From assembly GCA_050084515.1 (NCBI GenBank), contig CM114273.1, positions 37,758,001-37,822,000 of the forward strand: a stretch of 64,000 nt of DNA, given 5' to 3'. The position numbers were made by a program, and so were the translations under genes. This DNA is from Blasia pusilla (lineage: Eukaryota; Marchantiophyta; Marchantiopsida; Blasiales). This document shows positions 9,925-23,310 of this stretch, in pieces (the first letter of the stretch is position 1; the number at the start of each line of letters is the position of its first letter). Below the pieces are notes generated by a model that was given only the letters and a program-made list of their open reading frames with translations, made no database searches and had not been told where the DNA came from.

Positions 9925-12900
9925 CTACCTGGGAGTTGGGGGAGTGCAGGCAAGGCGACTGCCGAAGCGTTGCAAGGACTTCTCTTTGTTGGGCGAGGAG
10001 GTTGTGTTGGTGAGGGTGCTAGCTTGACGGGTGAGCTTCCGCTTCTCCTCTGTGACATACACGTGACAGTGCAAAAAGAGTAAAAATCTGGGAAAGAAAG
10101 CATCGTATCCAGGACCATGAGACCCACTTGAGGGGTCAATACACCTTGAAGAGTTGGGCGATGGTTCTTTGCGAGTACCTACCTCTCTTCATTTCGAGCT
10201 CGTGCTGAAGTTCTTCTTTCCATAATCTTTGGCGCTCAGAAGAGTTCAAGCTGCAATGTTGATCATCGGTTGCATTAGTATCATAAGTAAGATCCCCGTA
10301 GAACATATGGTCGTGGTCTGTCAAGATGCGTGGCAGGATATACGAAAACAAGTTCGAATCTTCTTCGAGCACATACCTAGGGCTAGGCGGGGGAAGGATA
10401 TGTTGCGCATCGTGGAGAAGCCCTTTCAACTCGTTGAGCCTGGGTGATGGCACTTCTCCAAGAGGAGTGAAATTGACGCTTGGAGCACCACTACCACCAG
10501 GGCTGCCAGAACTGACGCTTTGCTCGCTATCTCGACTGCTTCGCAAACCCATCGACCTCCCACTTAAGCTGCTGACTTTGCTAGGTGACTTACTACTAAT
10601 TGTCGGTTGTCTCGCAGGCGAAGGACTCAAAGGCGCAATAAAGCTCTCGGATGGCCCATTTTGATTTGTCTCGTTCCATATATTGTAAAGTTCCTCGTAG
10701 AGTGGCGTTTGCAATCGCTTCAACTCCAATGCCTGTTTCATTCGACCAAGCGGATTTAGGGCTCTTGGAAATTTTAAGAGCAGACTGATTAATACAAGTG
10801 CGAAATCTCCGAATTCGAATTCCACTTCAAACTAATGCTCTGCTAAAATGTTGCTCATCAACTTATTTCCCACAGGCACAGGGGTTGAGTAAATCTTCTT
10901 CGTACTTTCTCATCTAAGAAAGCCCTGATTTTTGACTCAGTCAGATCGTCATCGTCTTGGGCTGTTTCTCCTCCACCCATCTCCCGTTGAGACGTTCCAG
11001 GCTCGTCGTTTTCTTCGTAATTCCGAAATGTCAAGTCTGTCCTTGGGTTCTGGGCCCAACCTTCTCCGTCTTTGAATGATGGCTCCGACATGGGATTGAA
11101 GCTCTGAGAAGGCTCGCACATGGGATTGAAACTCTGAAAAACGCACACCCATGCCAGTATTAGTTAAAGCCAGCCTACCTCATGTAGAAATGAATGCATG
11201 TCGTCCATCGCAAAGCATGAACTCCACTCGTACATGTGAATCGGGCATGAAAATGCCAACAAAAAAAGTATATTCCTTCTGTAAAGGATTGTTATAATTT
11301 ACCCACCTCCCTCAAAAGCTCGTCTCTCGCAGAATGGAGTCCCGCACCCGATAAGTAATCGCTTCTTACAGAATCGAGCCTCACTGAACAGCTCATATCA
11401 TTTGTAAGGCTTCTTACAGAATCGAACCTCACTGAATCGAGTCTAACCGAACAGTTCATGTCATGTCCATAAGACATTTCAGCTTGCCGCCCGTCTGTTC
11501 GAGATTCCCAGAGAGACGGCTTGAAGGTTTCAGCACCTTTCAAGGAAGATGGGCCCTTGCTTAGGTGAGAAGTCCTAACTGTTGATTGACTAGACGTCTT
11601 GAATGATCCGTTGCGACTGCATCAAAAGTGACGCAAGCAATCAGAATCGAAGCAATCAGAATCAGAACACACGCACAGGTTCTGACGATGTATATTTCAC
11701 AAGCCACTCAAAACAGCACCCGTTACGTAAAATTCAATGATAACAGAGAAACGGTACGATCAGAAAGATAGCGCATTACACTCGAATTACTGTTAGATAG
11801 TACAGAAGACTCACATGCTGTTGTAATTTCTTCCAATGGTACGTGTCGAACAGATATCTTGTCCCTGACCAACGAAAATCGACGTTAGCGTGTGTAAATT
11901 GGCAGCCAAGCCATTTTCCCCGAGTGACAGACTAAATGAAGAGCCAAAAGGGAAAGAAAAAATATCAGCCTCCTTCGCCAGGGCTGAATAGACTGCAGAA
12001 AGTGTCTTACATATTACGAACTAAATTAACAATCGTACGCATTAAATCAGTATGTCCTATGTGCATCCTCGGCCTCCTCCATCGCCCATTTGAGAAATCT
12101 GAGTGGAAAGGACTGTATGGACCTGGCCACGGACGACGAAAACTTCGTAAGAACATACAGCGAACTCACCAAGTTGCACACTGCAGGATCTTCTTTCGAA
12201 GTTTTTGTCGCGTCGGTTGTTTCGCGGATAGGCTCGGTGACGAAGGGATGCTGCGCAACACCCAACCGAAAAACTCAGTAGCTGAAAACATGCTCTCCTT
12301 GAGCAAAGATCCTCGAAACATACCGATGTACTAGAATGTCTGGTGCGAGGTAACCTTCTCCTTGGAGACTTCCAAGTTAGCCGGCTAACCAGCACGCTTT
12401 GGACGTGGATGCTCAAAATCAACGTTTACTTGATGAGTTTCGGGAGCTAGTTGGCAAAGACTTCATACTCAAGCGACTCCTCCCGACAAAGCATTAGAAG
12501 ACTGAAAAGATGCTACAAATCCTGGTGTGCAGTACACTTCAAGATGACTTTCAAGGAGGTAAACCGACACGATTAGGACATGGATGCACCTGTAAGAGTT
12601 CAGCCGCGCTTGGTCGAAGCCTGGGTTCCCTGGAGAGAAATACGGGACGACCTTACCTGAATTAGTTCTGAATGTTTGGGATGGTTACTCAGCAAATTCA
12701 GTTTGCCAGGCTTGGGCGCCCCGACGATCATAAGCGGAGGGAATCACCCGTACTTACGGATGCAGTAGGTTAGAGATCACAAGTTTTAATGTGAGTTCCA
12801 GGACCAAGAGATTTTCACCTTTGGAGGCACTTCAGGAGAAAATTCTTGGCATTTGGCGACAGATGCCTGGTATTGGAGGATGAGACTTCGTTGTGCCAAT

Positions 12901-15811
12901 ATGGAACAGAGCGGCGACCTGTAAACAAGAATGATACAGAAAACTATGATAAGAGCTAGCAATTCCAATACATAACAAATAAACATGATATGAGGGTCCT
13001 GATAGCATGTCCTAATCTCGATAATTCTGATCCATGAGCTCAACAATAGAAGAACCGTCCTACTCCCCAAGAGAAGACAACACAGGCCTCATTGAGGTTT
13101 AAGCTGGGACTGCACCTTAGACCTAAGAGACTGCAGAGTGACCCTCCCCAGCTGGCAACAGACACATTGTGGTTTCTGTGCATGATTAAATTAACCCATG
13201 TTAGACGCTTCTGGACTTTGTATAGACTCTCCTATAACACTTCAAACCAACACCCTGAACCGAAGCTGGAGTAAGAATTGATTTCAGAGACATGGAAAAG
13301 ATTTCACACCTCTTGAAACTGCTGGCTCCATGGAGGCTTGCCAGTGGCCATTTCGATGACAGTACAGCCCACGCTCCAAATATCTGCTTGCCTGTTGATA
13401 TACATCCCGAACTACCCGTTAAAAAGAGCAGTAGTGCCATTATACTCAAACAGGCTCGTGCATCAAACTCTACAGTATTGGACAAACAACAGAGATATTG
13501 CAGGAAATGGTGGAAAAGCTACCAATTGTGGCCCGTCTGTCGGATGACTTCTGGTGCCATCCAATAGGGTGTCCCCTTCATTGACTTTGCTTCGGAAATG
13601 GTCGCCTGTTAAGATCCAATAGCTTCTTTATTAAGCAGGTGCCATTCGAGAGGCTGCAAATAATCAGTTTCAACACCAAGTGGCACGGAAGACGACCGTC
13701 TCACGAGGAAGTTTGGAGTAAGATCGCTCTACAGTAGCTGATGAATTGAGCAGCACACGTTATAATTGCACGACTCGGATCCTGGACTCCTTTGACATAG
13801 TAGACATTAAGAAAAACCTTGTCACTTTCTCTAAACCCTATAAACCTTGTCACTTTCTCCCTCCAAGGTGGTAACCTCACCGGTTACACGCGGGGACGGT
13901 ACTGTGATCAAAGTGGTCGGAGGAAACATACCAGCTCGACAACTTTCTTTGATGCTCCAAAGTCTGCAAGTTTGATACATCCTTTGTTATCCACGAGTAT
14001 GTTTGCACCCTGTCAATCCACGGACAAATCGTGAACACCCCGCGCTGAATACCTGAGGTATGCTTGTATCCAATAACCTTTGAATTCCTTTGAAAAGCTG
14101 GCAATTCAAGCCACGAAAAATGTGGTTCATAATAAAAAGGTACGACCATGCTCTGATCACGGGCACATGCAATCCTCGGCCTAAGGCTAAAAAATCAAAT
14201 GAGTTGCCCACCTTAATATCACGGTGCAAAATGTTGTTACTGTGCAAGTACTCCAGACCCAGAAGGAGCTGCCGTGTGTACATACGGATAACCTGCGGAA
14301 GCAATCTCAAAAGGAACATTGCTGAAGCGTTCAATTTCATGCCTTGAGGAGTGAGCTTCTTGCTGATTGCACTGTATACTGGCTCCAAACAAAATTCATA
14401 AACAGCTAACGTGAGCACCATCTAGGAGGGACTTCGACGATTGTGTAGGCATAGCATTGTAAGCTGTCAAAAGTGACCAGGGTGAGAGTCGTACAGGTTC
14501 GGTGAAGGATCCAAATTTCCCGAGAAGCGAGGCGATCGATCCACCCGGTACAAATTCAAGGAGAATGTTGAAAGCCTCCTCTTCTCGGGCTGTACCTAGA
14601 TAGCGCTGCCATGGAGAACTGACACGTAAGACTAGGCTCTCGGGGAAGCGTCTTCACACATAGGTGATGAAATTACATGGCACTAAACATCCGACTTTCA
14701 TGACAGGCAAGAGCAGTGAACGCAAAAAAAAATCTTAAATATTTGTCTCAATCCCGTCATTTTTCATGAAGAGATTAACGAAATAGGTTTAGAGATCTCA
14801 CAACGATGTTCGGATGTGACAAGTTCCGCAGCAGTCTCACTTCCTCTTCGAGCTCTCTGATGTGCGCCTGTAACCATTAAGGGTCTTAATAAAAGGAATT
14901 TGGCCATATGTAGGGTTGGAGAGGAATGTCACAGCTGTGCACGAGTTTATCCACGAACGAGACGGACAGTTCGTACAAGACAAATCAGGCCGCAACCAAA
15001 CTATCCGGAGCAGTGCTAAGTTGGAAGAAACACTGTTCTGGAGCGGAACAACTCACTTGTGCTTTCTCTTTGGTAACATTGTTGACGGCGATCAGAACCT
15101 GTGAACCACCAACAACATTACGACTGAATCAGATCTGCCAGATATCAGGCGGCGGGGGTGTTAAGACAGTAATCACCATGAAGAGCGTAGCGGTAAGGCC
15201 TCTCGCGTTATGTGCATTCATCCGTATGTCCATAATGATTTCAAATCTTAGCCCTGTACTACATAAACTGTTCGATCCGGATGATGTATACGTGCTCAAC
15301 TCTGTCACCCTCATTGTTCCTCTGGCAAATCTTCCGACGCCAACAGTGAATCCGTAATAACCCAAGCCCGGGCACCTGATTATCGCATTACAATTGTATG
15401 CCAACACCCACCCTGCGCATTCATCTACCCGTGGAGGATCCGGGTGTACGCGAGCCCCTGCACCTTGTTCCCATCACTATTCTACACGCACATGATCTCA
15501 TTCAACGTACGGTGTTAACACAGCGTCTGTTTCCAGCAGAGTAGCACCTGTGCATCCTCACTCGAGCTCTTAGGAGAAAATTCCCGTGGAGATAAAGACG
15601 GAAAAACGCCTAAATAAGTAAACAAACTGAGGTCCGGTAAACACAGCACCTGCTTCACCGCAAGAAGCTCTCCCGAGTCGAGATTCATCCCCATGTACAC
15701 GCGACCATAAGCACCTGCGCCGATTATCTCCCCCTTCCGCCATCGAATAGCGCGAGGGCTACACGGCCTGGTCATCTTCCCAGCCTCAACCAACAAACTC
15801 ACTTCCTCCAC
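9925..15811 (-). CDS. ANP: MAPKKK of the NPK1/ANP class (multi-exon, one apparent frameshift)
   Basis: This Ser/Thr kinase class acts atop the MAPK cascade that controls cytokinesis and stress responses in plants. Exons by splice sites, in transcript order: 15811-15650, 15098-15057, 14867-14802, 14605-14495, 14292-14212, 14009-13932, 13605-13523, 13391-13310, 12918-12819, 12629-12590, 12250-12170, 11864-11815, 11616-11307, 11133-10906, 10732-10183, 10049-9925 (about 729 aa). Every intron reads GT-AG. Kinase marks: glycine loop GAGAYGRV (31-38), LLAVK lysine (53), HRDIK (150-154), DFG (170-172), WMAPE, DIWSVGC. After the kinase domain come a Ser-rich region and the class-typical [25 protein letters not shown] segment. 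Exon 12918-12819 lacks one base near 12868, shifting the frame inside the kinase domain. The start Met is the first in frame. A further small exon between 12170 and 11864 is possible. Confidence 0.88.
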
Positions 15812-16400
15812 TCCACTCCTCTGCCCTATCCTTCACTTCATCACCATCTAAACATTCAGAAGCGCAAATCCGCACGCACCACACCACACGAAAGCTCACT
15901 CCCTCCTACGCCCCGACCTTCACCTCCAGCCAACCAGGACATCACCGCGACGAAACGCTCCTGTTATTCCCCCTTTCTCCACGCGCACACCACATCACTT
16001 CCTGCTGCGGAACCTCCCCGGCCTCCGCTCCAATCTTGCAACCCATCAACAACACAACGTACAGCTCCACAAGCAGAGATCCGACGACCTCCCTCTTCTC
16101 ATCGTGCTCGAAGACCTGAAACGACTGATCGATCGCAATTTGCGAGGCATTTCTCAGCGGCGCGTGAAGAGAGAGAGGGAGAGCTCCGGGGACAGGGGGA
16201 ACGGAGGAACAGAGGAACGTGGGCAGCGAGGGAGATGACCTAGGAGTCGTACGATGGGAGATCGGATGGTTGGCACGTGCCAAGAGCTTGTGAAGGGGAA
16301 ACGAGAATTTGAATCTCCAACGGTAAAGCGCGGCAACGGCCCCTTCAGCCATGAACTCCACCCCCATCGCGCCGCATGGCCATCCGAGTGATGACTATAC
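15812..16400 (-). promoter_or_regulatory. 5' leader/promoter region of the ANP-like kinase gene
   Basis: This stretch upstream of the kinase start is GC-rich for the window, with pyrimidine-rich tracts, and resembles a plant 5' untranslated region. A 141-codon frame (16367-15942, minus) exists but shows no motif I know and is not in frame with the kinase start. Other ANP kinases carry some 60-70 residues before the kinase domain, while this one has about 28, so an upstream coding exon hidden here cannot be excluded. Confidence 0.4.
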
Positions 16401-17286
16401 TACATACGATGATGGGGCCTCAACGTCCTTACATCAAAGTGAACTAGTTAGTAGTGATCATGACGGATCATGCATATACGCCCCTCCCGTGTGTCCCTCT
16501 TGAAGGTTTGTAGGATTTCCGATGACACCGTGTTGTGTTTTGCGGGTGTCGTCATGTCATAACCATTTCGCAAATTATACGGGTGGGGGGTTCAAAGAAT
16601 CATGTACCATATGGTCACAACCTTCCTTGAAAAAAGAAGAAGGGGCTTCCCTCCTTTGGAAGACAAGTGGATAGCCTAGATAGCGAGGAAAAGAAAAGAC
16701 CCTTGCCTTTAATTTGAACATCAAGTCTTTGCCAATACCTTTAGAGGCTGTAATTAAGTTAGATTAGTCACGCTGAGTCAAAGTAATGTAAGTTGACTCT
16801 TAATGTCGGTCTATCTTTTTACTTTCTACTTTTTCTTTTTTAAGTATGTCCAAACTACAGTGTTCCATTTCCATGCTATTAAGAGCCTTATCCCATGGGC
16901 CATCATCGCTCATTGACAGTGGCTGTTAGACAAGATTCGCTTCGTCTTGTGTAGATCGCAAACTAGTCCAATTGGTCGGTTTGCCCGCGGAGTCCTAGAA
17001 ATTTGGCGTGGTCGCCACATTTCTTATGCCCAAAAATTTTGGGCGCAAGAAAGGCGCTGAGTCCTCGTGTCTCCCCAACCAGTATGAACTTTGAAAGACG
17101 TGGCTATTATTTATCAAGAATCTCTGGTGCAAGTAGTAGACATACTACATGTCTAGCCGGAGGGCCATTTCTTGGAATCACGACGACCATGGAGGGTCGT
17201 AAGTTTTTCTCCACCCAAAACTTATGGGTGCAAAAATCGTCCAACATTGTCGTGTAGTACAATCATCCACTATATAAACTCCTCTC
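16401..17286. other. No gene recognised
   Basis: Intergenic sequence between the kinase promoter and a dispersed repeat. No coding motif or RNA gene was seen. Confidence 0.5.
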
Positions 17287-18535
17287 TTATTAAGTGTTAG
17301 ATAGAGTTTTATAAGTATTGAGTAAATTAACTTAGGAAAATAGAATTTCCAAGTTTATACCTCTTTATGGTGCCTCATTCGTATGGATCCAACTTTAGGA
17401 AAAAGGGTAATGAATGAAATATGGTTGTATAAAAGTAAAGTAACGGGGTTGGTGTATTAATGAAAGTTAAGCAAAAAATAGTCTTGGTTGGTGGCTAGGA
17501 TAGTTGGGGTAGTTTGGAGGATATGAAGTGAGTTCATGAGGATATTTTGGAGGACATAACATGTAATCTACTTGTGTCAAAATGGGATTGGCTAAGCCTT
17601 GAGAGGAAGCCATGTGGCACAAGATAAGATTATCCATATTTTGTACTCTTGTGGATCCCTTGTGAGTATATAAAGAAGGAAGGACCTTCAAGGCTTCATC
17701 ACCTTCTACTTCATTTCTTGAGTTTCTCGTGTCACTCGTGAGGGGATGGCATTCGACTTGATTGCTCTTCTAATGTGATCGAATTACTCTGTTGGGAGAG
17801 TAACTTGACCATGGTCAATTCTTCCAAAGTTTTCTAGATTCTAATATGTGTAGAGATGGTTATTTGAATAAATTATCATCTTACGGGATTTTGTCATACT
17901 AGGGATAGTGGATGGTTTTGGCTTGTTATTTTCAAGATAGTGGATAACCCTCTTCGGAGAGTAACTTCGCCAAACCCATTCTTGAGGAGAATAGAGGATG
18001 CCCGTAAAGTATGGATAGGGATGGAGCACGAGTCGTACTCGATTCTTCTTTTCTTTATCCATACTAGGTCAAGGTTCTCTTTGTATATAGGCACTGGTTA
18101 CTCGTTATCTAGTTTACCACTTTTTTGAGGTATTCATGAACCAAGTCATGCAATCTCTAACTTTGATGCTTCTTCTTATTGTCACGTACGAAAGGATATG
18201 GGATTGTATTTTTTATATCCTTATAGAGCGATCCATGGATGTTAATAGGCATGCTCAAGTAAGATTTAACACTAGTTATGTCATTTTTCTTGTGTACAAG
18301 GGTAGAGTAGTTTATAGAGACTTTATAGTTAGAAAATTTGGGATTAGATGTCATGAAGAAGTTATCGTTTTGACACCACCTTTCATGATTCTTGTCGTGA
18401 GAGAATGGAGAATGTATATAGTAATTTTGTACTGAGAAGAAGGACTTCTTAGAGGGTTCACCTTGCATTAATGTCTGCCGTTGCTAAAAGGTCTACCCTT
18501 ATTCAAAGAAAAACTCTCGACATGACAACGTCGAA
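17287..18535 (+). repeat. Dispersed 1.2-kb repeat R, copy 1
   Basis: This block matches 61160-62345 along its whole length in the same orientation. Shared stretches include CACCTTCTACTTCA/CACCTTCTGCTTCA, TTGGGAGAGTAACTTGAC, ATGAACCAAGTCATGCAATC, TTAACACTAGT and AAACTCTCGACATGACAACG/AGGCTCTCGACACGACAACG. No coding motif is clear; short frames such as 18136-18435 match only the other copy. An LTR or non-autonomous element is likely. The boundaries are approximate, and no target-site duplication could be fixed. Confidence 0.75.
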
Positions 18536-21500
18536 GAGACCTTTACCTAGTTGATAATCGAAAGTAGTTATGAAGGACCAGATCTTTTAGCTATATTGTC
18601 AATTGAAAAAAAATTGGACACAAAAATGAAGTCACAACGACCTCCGCGCAAGTCCAGGGATTGAACTCTAAGGAGTGTTATGGAGCCCTCAAAATAGGAT
18701 TCATCTAGTCAAAATTGACATCATCTATTGCTCTCACTGATGGTTGTGGCATTTACCAACAAATTAAGTAGAAGGTACTCCAACTCCTTTTATGTGTTTT
18801 CGTTTAAAGGGTAAAGTTATGCACGACCTTGCATTCAAGGTTGGGTCTAGAATAGGTTCTAGCCCCATGTAGTTTACACACGATGGAGCCCCATAAACGT
18901 CCACTATATAGTGGATATCAAAGATGGACAAAAGTGTTAAGGCGCGGGTTCGTTTAAGCGTAACACATTCTTCTAGATTTAGGGTTCTTTATCAAAGTTA
19001 GAATCGGATTAGGGAATACAAACAAAATATTAGCATTATGCGGAGGGATTAGGGATAACAAAAAATGTATTAGCATGATGTCGCCCAAATAGGGAGGCGC
19101 ATGCATATTATTTTGAGGGGTAGGGTTTGGCCACTTTGCTCCTCGCTTGCTTGCGCGCTCTCTCCGCCTCCACTCTCTCTAGCGAATCGCTCTCTTGCAC
19201 TCTTGAATATATAATCTCACTCCCAATTGGCTCTCTCACTCCTACATTACTCTTACCTCTTCAAACCTCCTTGCTCATGGTTCGCTCTCACGCAATCTTC
19301 CAATTTTTCTGCCTCTCACCTCGTGGCCCCTTTTGCAATTTTTTCTTTGTTCTGACTGCCTGTTGATTCTCGTTCCATTGCTCTCTTGCTTGCAAATCTT
19401 GTTGGTACCACTTTTACCCTATATGTTGTCTCGATTCCACCTTGCCCTCTCAATCCCACATTAGGTTTTTGTAGATATTTGTTGCTTCTAGGTCATTGCT
19501 CGTTGTTGAGTCTAACATTGTCTTGCGTTCTATCACTAGCTCTTGCTTCGCAAGGTCTTTTACATTTTCCTTTGTTTTGGTTGTGCATTCCCTCTCATTC
19601 CCTCGCTCTCTCAACTTGCAAACCTTGTTGATAGCTCTCTCTTGCCCTTTGCACTATCTGAAGTCTCAATCCCACCTCGCCCTCTAGGTTTTTGAAGATA
19701 TTTGTTGCTTGCAAGGTGCTTTATCTCTGCCTAGCTTTACATATCATTGGTTTGGCTATGTGCTCATTTCGTACCTAACTTCACTTGTTGCTCATTGCTA
19801 TTAACATCTTCAAACTATTGTTGCAGCTTGCTTTGAAGTGCTCATTGCTTGGTTCTCTTCGTTCCCGCATAGCCATTGGTGTTTTTTGTCACTGCATAGT
19901 CATTGTTGTTGTTTGTCTCCGCATACACGCTACGCTCGATTTTCAATATTTTTTCTTGGTGAATTGCTAATGACATATGTGAGGAGCTTCCATCCATTTT
20001 TGTTTGTTCTTGGCCGCTCAAAGGTATTGCATGTTTTTGGTCAAAGGCCATCAAGGTTGCATATGTTTTGTTGGTTTCCTATTCGCAATGTCACATCTTA
20101 GTTTATCGACAAGTAGAGTTCTATCGCATTGATAGCATAGCGAGTTAGCGGACTGTTGGGTGTAGCTTCATAAAGAGGTGTCAGATGAAGTTTTCTTCAT
20201 CTCTGTTGTGTCGGGAACATCATTCTGAAAGATTTTTTATTTTTGGTCTTTGTCAACCGGTGTCTTGTTGAGCAAGTCCGAGGCCAGGCGGAAACCTGTG
20301 CACAGAGGTTACAAGAGAGAGGGCTATTTTTAGGGGAAGAGCCTTTTGGCTCTTCCCAAGGCAATATAAAGAAGAGAGGTGGCTTTCCCAAGCCATATAT
20401 GTTGGGCCGTTGGAGCATCTCTCTTGCTCGTGTATGAGGTAGGAACTAGGATGCTAGCATCGAGATTCCCTCACAACGGAGGGTGGACAAGGCTTGATAT
20501 GCCGATGTACATTATTTCCAAGTCTGTTTGTGTGTCCGTGGCACACACACACCAAAAAAAACAAACACAAAGTAATGCACAACCTATGCCATGCATGGAG
20601 TGAAGGATTAACCATGCTCTATGCAAATTCAAAACATAAAAGAAAAATTCCTAGAATACAGGAAATATTTTATTGCTGCCCAATTGCCACGTCTGAAGCA
20701 AATCAAGAAGGAATTATCCAATAATAATATAGATATATATCAATCATAACCCTATAAGTATAGGGTTCCTATCAATATAAGCAAAAGCTTCTAGTTGGAT
20801 GTAGGCAGATCCATGTTTACATAGCAAGGGTTTCAAGTTTAGGCAGTGGATGGGCCCTATCATGTTGACAAAATATAACTTATTCATTGTTGACATATAT
20901 ATATATATGGGTCCAGGGTCAAACTATATTCTTGGTTGGAAGTGACATTACAAGAAAGCCACTTATTTGCTTTTCAAGTGTTTTCCAAAATTAAATTTAG
21001 TATATTGCATTATTAGACATTCTTTTGCATTACATTATCTAAATGGTGATTGTGTGACAAGGGCCTTAAGGGTCAACAACTATTTCATACTGAGATGTGT
21101 GGATTCCACCTCTTGGGCTAATATGTGTGGGTATTTCGCCAAGAAGTGGATTTCTATCTAAAAATTTGCACCACCATTGTTGAACCCATGCATCTTTGGA
21201 GCAATATCTCACACGAGGTTAATTATCCATCAATACGTCCCGCTTGGTTCTCTTTGTCTGTGCATCACTTTGGTAAGTTTATGAGGTGTGGAATCCACCA
21301 AGGGCCTCCTACTCTCCATGCTGGATAATTTTGGGTAATCGGTTGTCATGCCATTGGCTCATGCTTGTATCCAAGTCCAAAATATTGCATGCGCTAACTT
21401 CTTATTCTAACTCCATGTCCAAGAAGTTGTTTTTTTCACTATGTGAAAGGGCTCTATTTGGTGGCCTAGCACAATAAGCTGATTTGCCTTCACATGGCAT

Positions 21501-22852
21501 GACCTTAGCCTTTTATGCATGTGTTTGTGCCAATTCATTCGACAACAAGGGTGGTGATCCCGCCTAGAGGAACCCATAAAAGGCTTTGGATAGTGGTTTG
21601 CAATGTCATGGATGTTACCAAGCATGTGAATGTTTGTCTTAATTCTAGCCTTCAAATTCAGAATTGAGCGCAAAATTCTTCTACAACAGTTGAAAGGAAT
21701 ATTCTGGGAGAACATTTGAGAATCGAACATTGAGGGTTGATTTTATGCACATCTCCGTCATCTCTTCGACCTCTTTCATGGTTGTTTGCTATAAGGGGAA
21801 GGGTGTTGGAGGTTCTTCACCCAATCCAACTTCATCCAATATCTCCATGTGGTTATCATTGGCATTTACTCCATCTTCAACATGATTTTATATAAAGTCA
21901 TCCAACCTTCTAACTTTGGTTCCAAAATGGGTACTAAGGAAGAAAACGACAATATGTCCACTTTAGTATGCCCATGTAACAATAGAAATGTTACTTGCAA
22001 AGGATGTTTCAATCAATTCTATGTTTGTCAAGTTTGATAAACATGATTGCATTTGGATCTTGGCATTCTAAATACAATATAAATTTTATGTACATCGTGC
22101 ATAATGCAAATTTTTGCCATATCATACATGATGTTTAGAACTTTTCATTTGTATGTGGACATATATAAGGGGGATCTTTTGTGTCGTAATCAACCACGTC
22201 AAGCTACACATCGGGCTTGGAGATATACTTTAAATGAGCACATTTTTCTCTTATTTGAATAATTCAAATATCGCATGGTTTCTGGTATATCATATGCACT
22301 CCTAATACTCACGAGCATGGCCTTTTTTGTCTTGCCTTGTTTCCCACCATGCTCTCTTATTTCAAAAAACTCACATACCAAAAGAAGTCTTCAATTTCAA
22401 CAATGAGGATTTGCACAAGCCATACATGCTTCCTTGTTGGGTTAGTGGGCATGCTAATGGTAAGGTGCAACTTCAAAGTGTGGTGTTACCTTTCAATGTC
22501 GAAAATAGTATCTTGGTTGGCACAGATAACAATTTTGGTATGCCAATAGTTTATGTAATACTCCAAAAAGTAATGTTATGCTCTTACCCATTCGCACACA
22601 AATCGTAAAGAGGCATCAATGGGACTACGACAACAAGATGCAATGATTAGAAAAGGAATCTTGCTCATAATAGAACAACCTATGAGATCAACAAGCAAAT
22701 CAAAGGGCTACCAACAAGGGGTATCTATACCTTTATGACCGGTTGTTCAAGCCAAGGATCACCCAATAATCTATGTGCAGAGGTTGCCATTTAGGATTTT
22801 CTTAGGGCGAGATCTCTTCTAGCCCTTCCTAAGGCTATAGAAGTGAGGGAAA
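18536..22852. other. No gene recognised; pyrimidine-rich block at 19130-19700
   Basis: The region has many short frames and none with a family signature. Bases 19130-19700 are rich in CTC/TCT on the plus strand, like a transcribed leader or an LTR R-U5 region, but no matching partner occurs in the window. Bases 21000-22600 contain scattered frames (for example 22327-22608) that I cannot assign. Old transposon debris is the most likely content. Confidence 0.4.
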
Positions 22853-22977
22853 TGTTGTGAGTATACACATCGCTACACAACATACATCGCTGTCACCGAA
22901 CACACACACAAACACACACGATCCCATGCTAACTCATGGCATCCAAACAACGAGACAATAAGTACCAAATATCTCCA
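22853..22977 (-). repeat. Short LTR candidate at the 3' end of copy B
   Basis: On the minus strand this 125-bp block starts TGGAGATATTTGG and ends CTCACAACA, so it has TG...CA ends, and it starts immediately after a polypurine tract. The same block follows the same tract in copy C (56085) and recurs at 37645-37769 and 56733-56862. At about 125 bp it would be an unusually short LTR for a gypsy element. The alternative is that it is only one part of a longer LTR. Confidence 0.6.
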
Positions 22978-22992
22978 ATCGCCCCCCTAGTT
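22978..22992 (-). promoter_or_regulatory. Polypurine tract of copy B
   Basis: On the minus strand the bases AACTAGGGGGGCGAT directly precede the TGGAGA start of the LTR candidate. The same run precedes the copy C LTR at 56085. It would prime plus-strand DNA synthesis. Confidence 0.65.
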
Positions 22993-23162
22993 GGTGGTTA
23001 GGTCCCTCTAACTCCAGATAGCCATCTATCCCTACCTACCATGACATACATCTCTCGGACGCTAAGAGCAAGCCGGGTGCTCATGTGGCCCCATCGTTAG
23101 TTGCCTTCCTGTCATCCATGTTAGAGAAAAAAGTCGGGATTGAAACCTACCTAGTATCTCCT

Positions 23163-23306
23163 CTATGTACATCTGGGACACCTCCATTGTCCCCGAGGAA
23201 CCCTAGTGAGAGGTGGCGTCAGACATGCCATATGCCAACCTCTCGAACAACCATCACAAACTAGCATCGTGGCCGCACCACGGGCATAACCACACAACAT
23301 ACAACG
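23163..23306 (-). pseudogene. PHD finger at the C terminus of the copy B polyprotein
   Basis: The minus strand reads RCMLCGYARGAATMLVCDGC followed by SRGWHMACLTPP and GQWRCPRCT, then a TAG stop at 23163-23165. Spacing is C-x2-C-x11-C-x2-C-x4-H-x2-C-x14-C-x2-C, with the conserved Trp two residues before the seventh Cys. That is the C4HC3 pattern of PHD fingers, which read histone H3 tails. The chromovirus at 23311-30631 separates it from the copy B integrase. Discounting that insert and one copy of the GCAAG duplication, the integrase frame (ending at 30632) runs straight into this finger. Copy C has the same finger at 55759-55902. It occupies the place where chromoviruses carry a chromodomain. 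Confidence 0.85.
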
Positions 23307-23310
23307 CAAG
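23306..23310. repeat. Target-site duplication (left), GCAAG
   Basis: Five bases GCAAG precede the chromovirus left end and recur at 30632-30636 after its right end. Five base pairs is the usual duplication for Ty3/gypsy integrases. Confidence 0.9.

Noticed and set aside
10136-10825. A single-exon gene of 229 codons on the minus strand
   Set aside because: It is the last-but-one exon of the kinase with read-through into introns. A splice acceptor at 10733 and a donor at 10182 fit the neighbouring exons.
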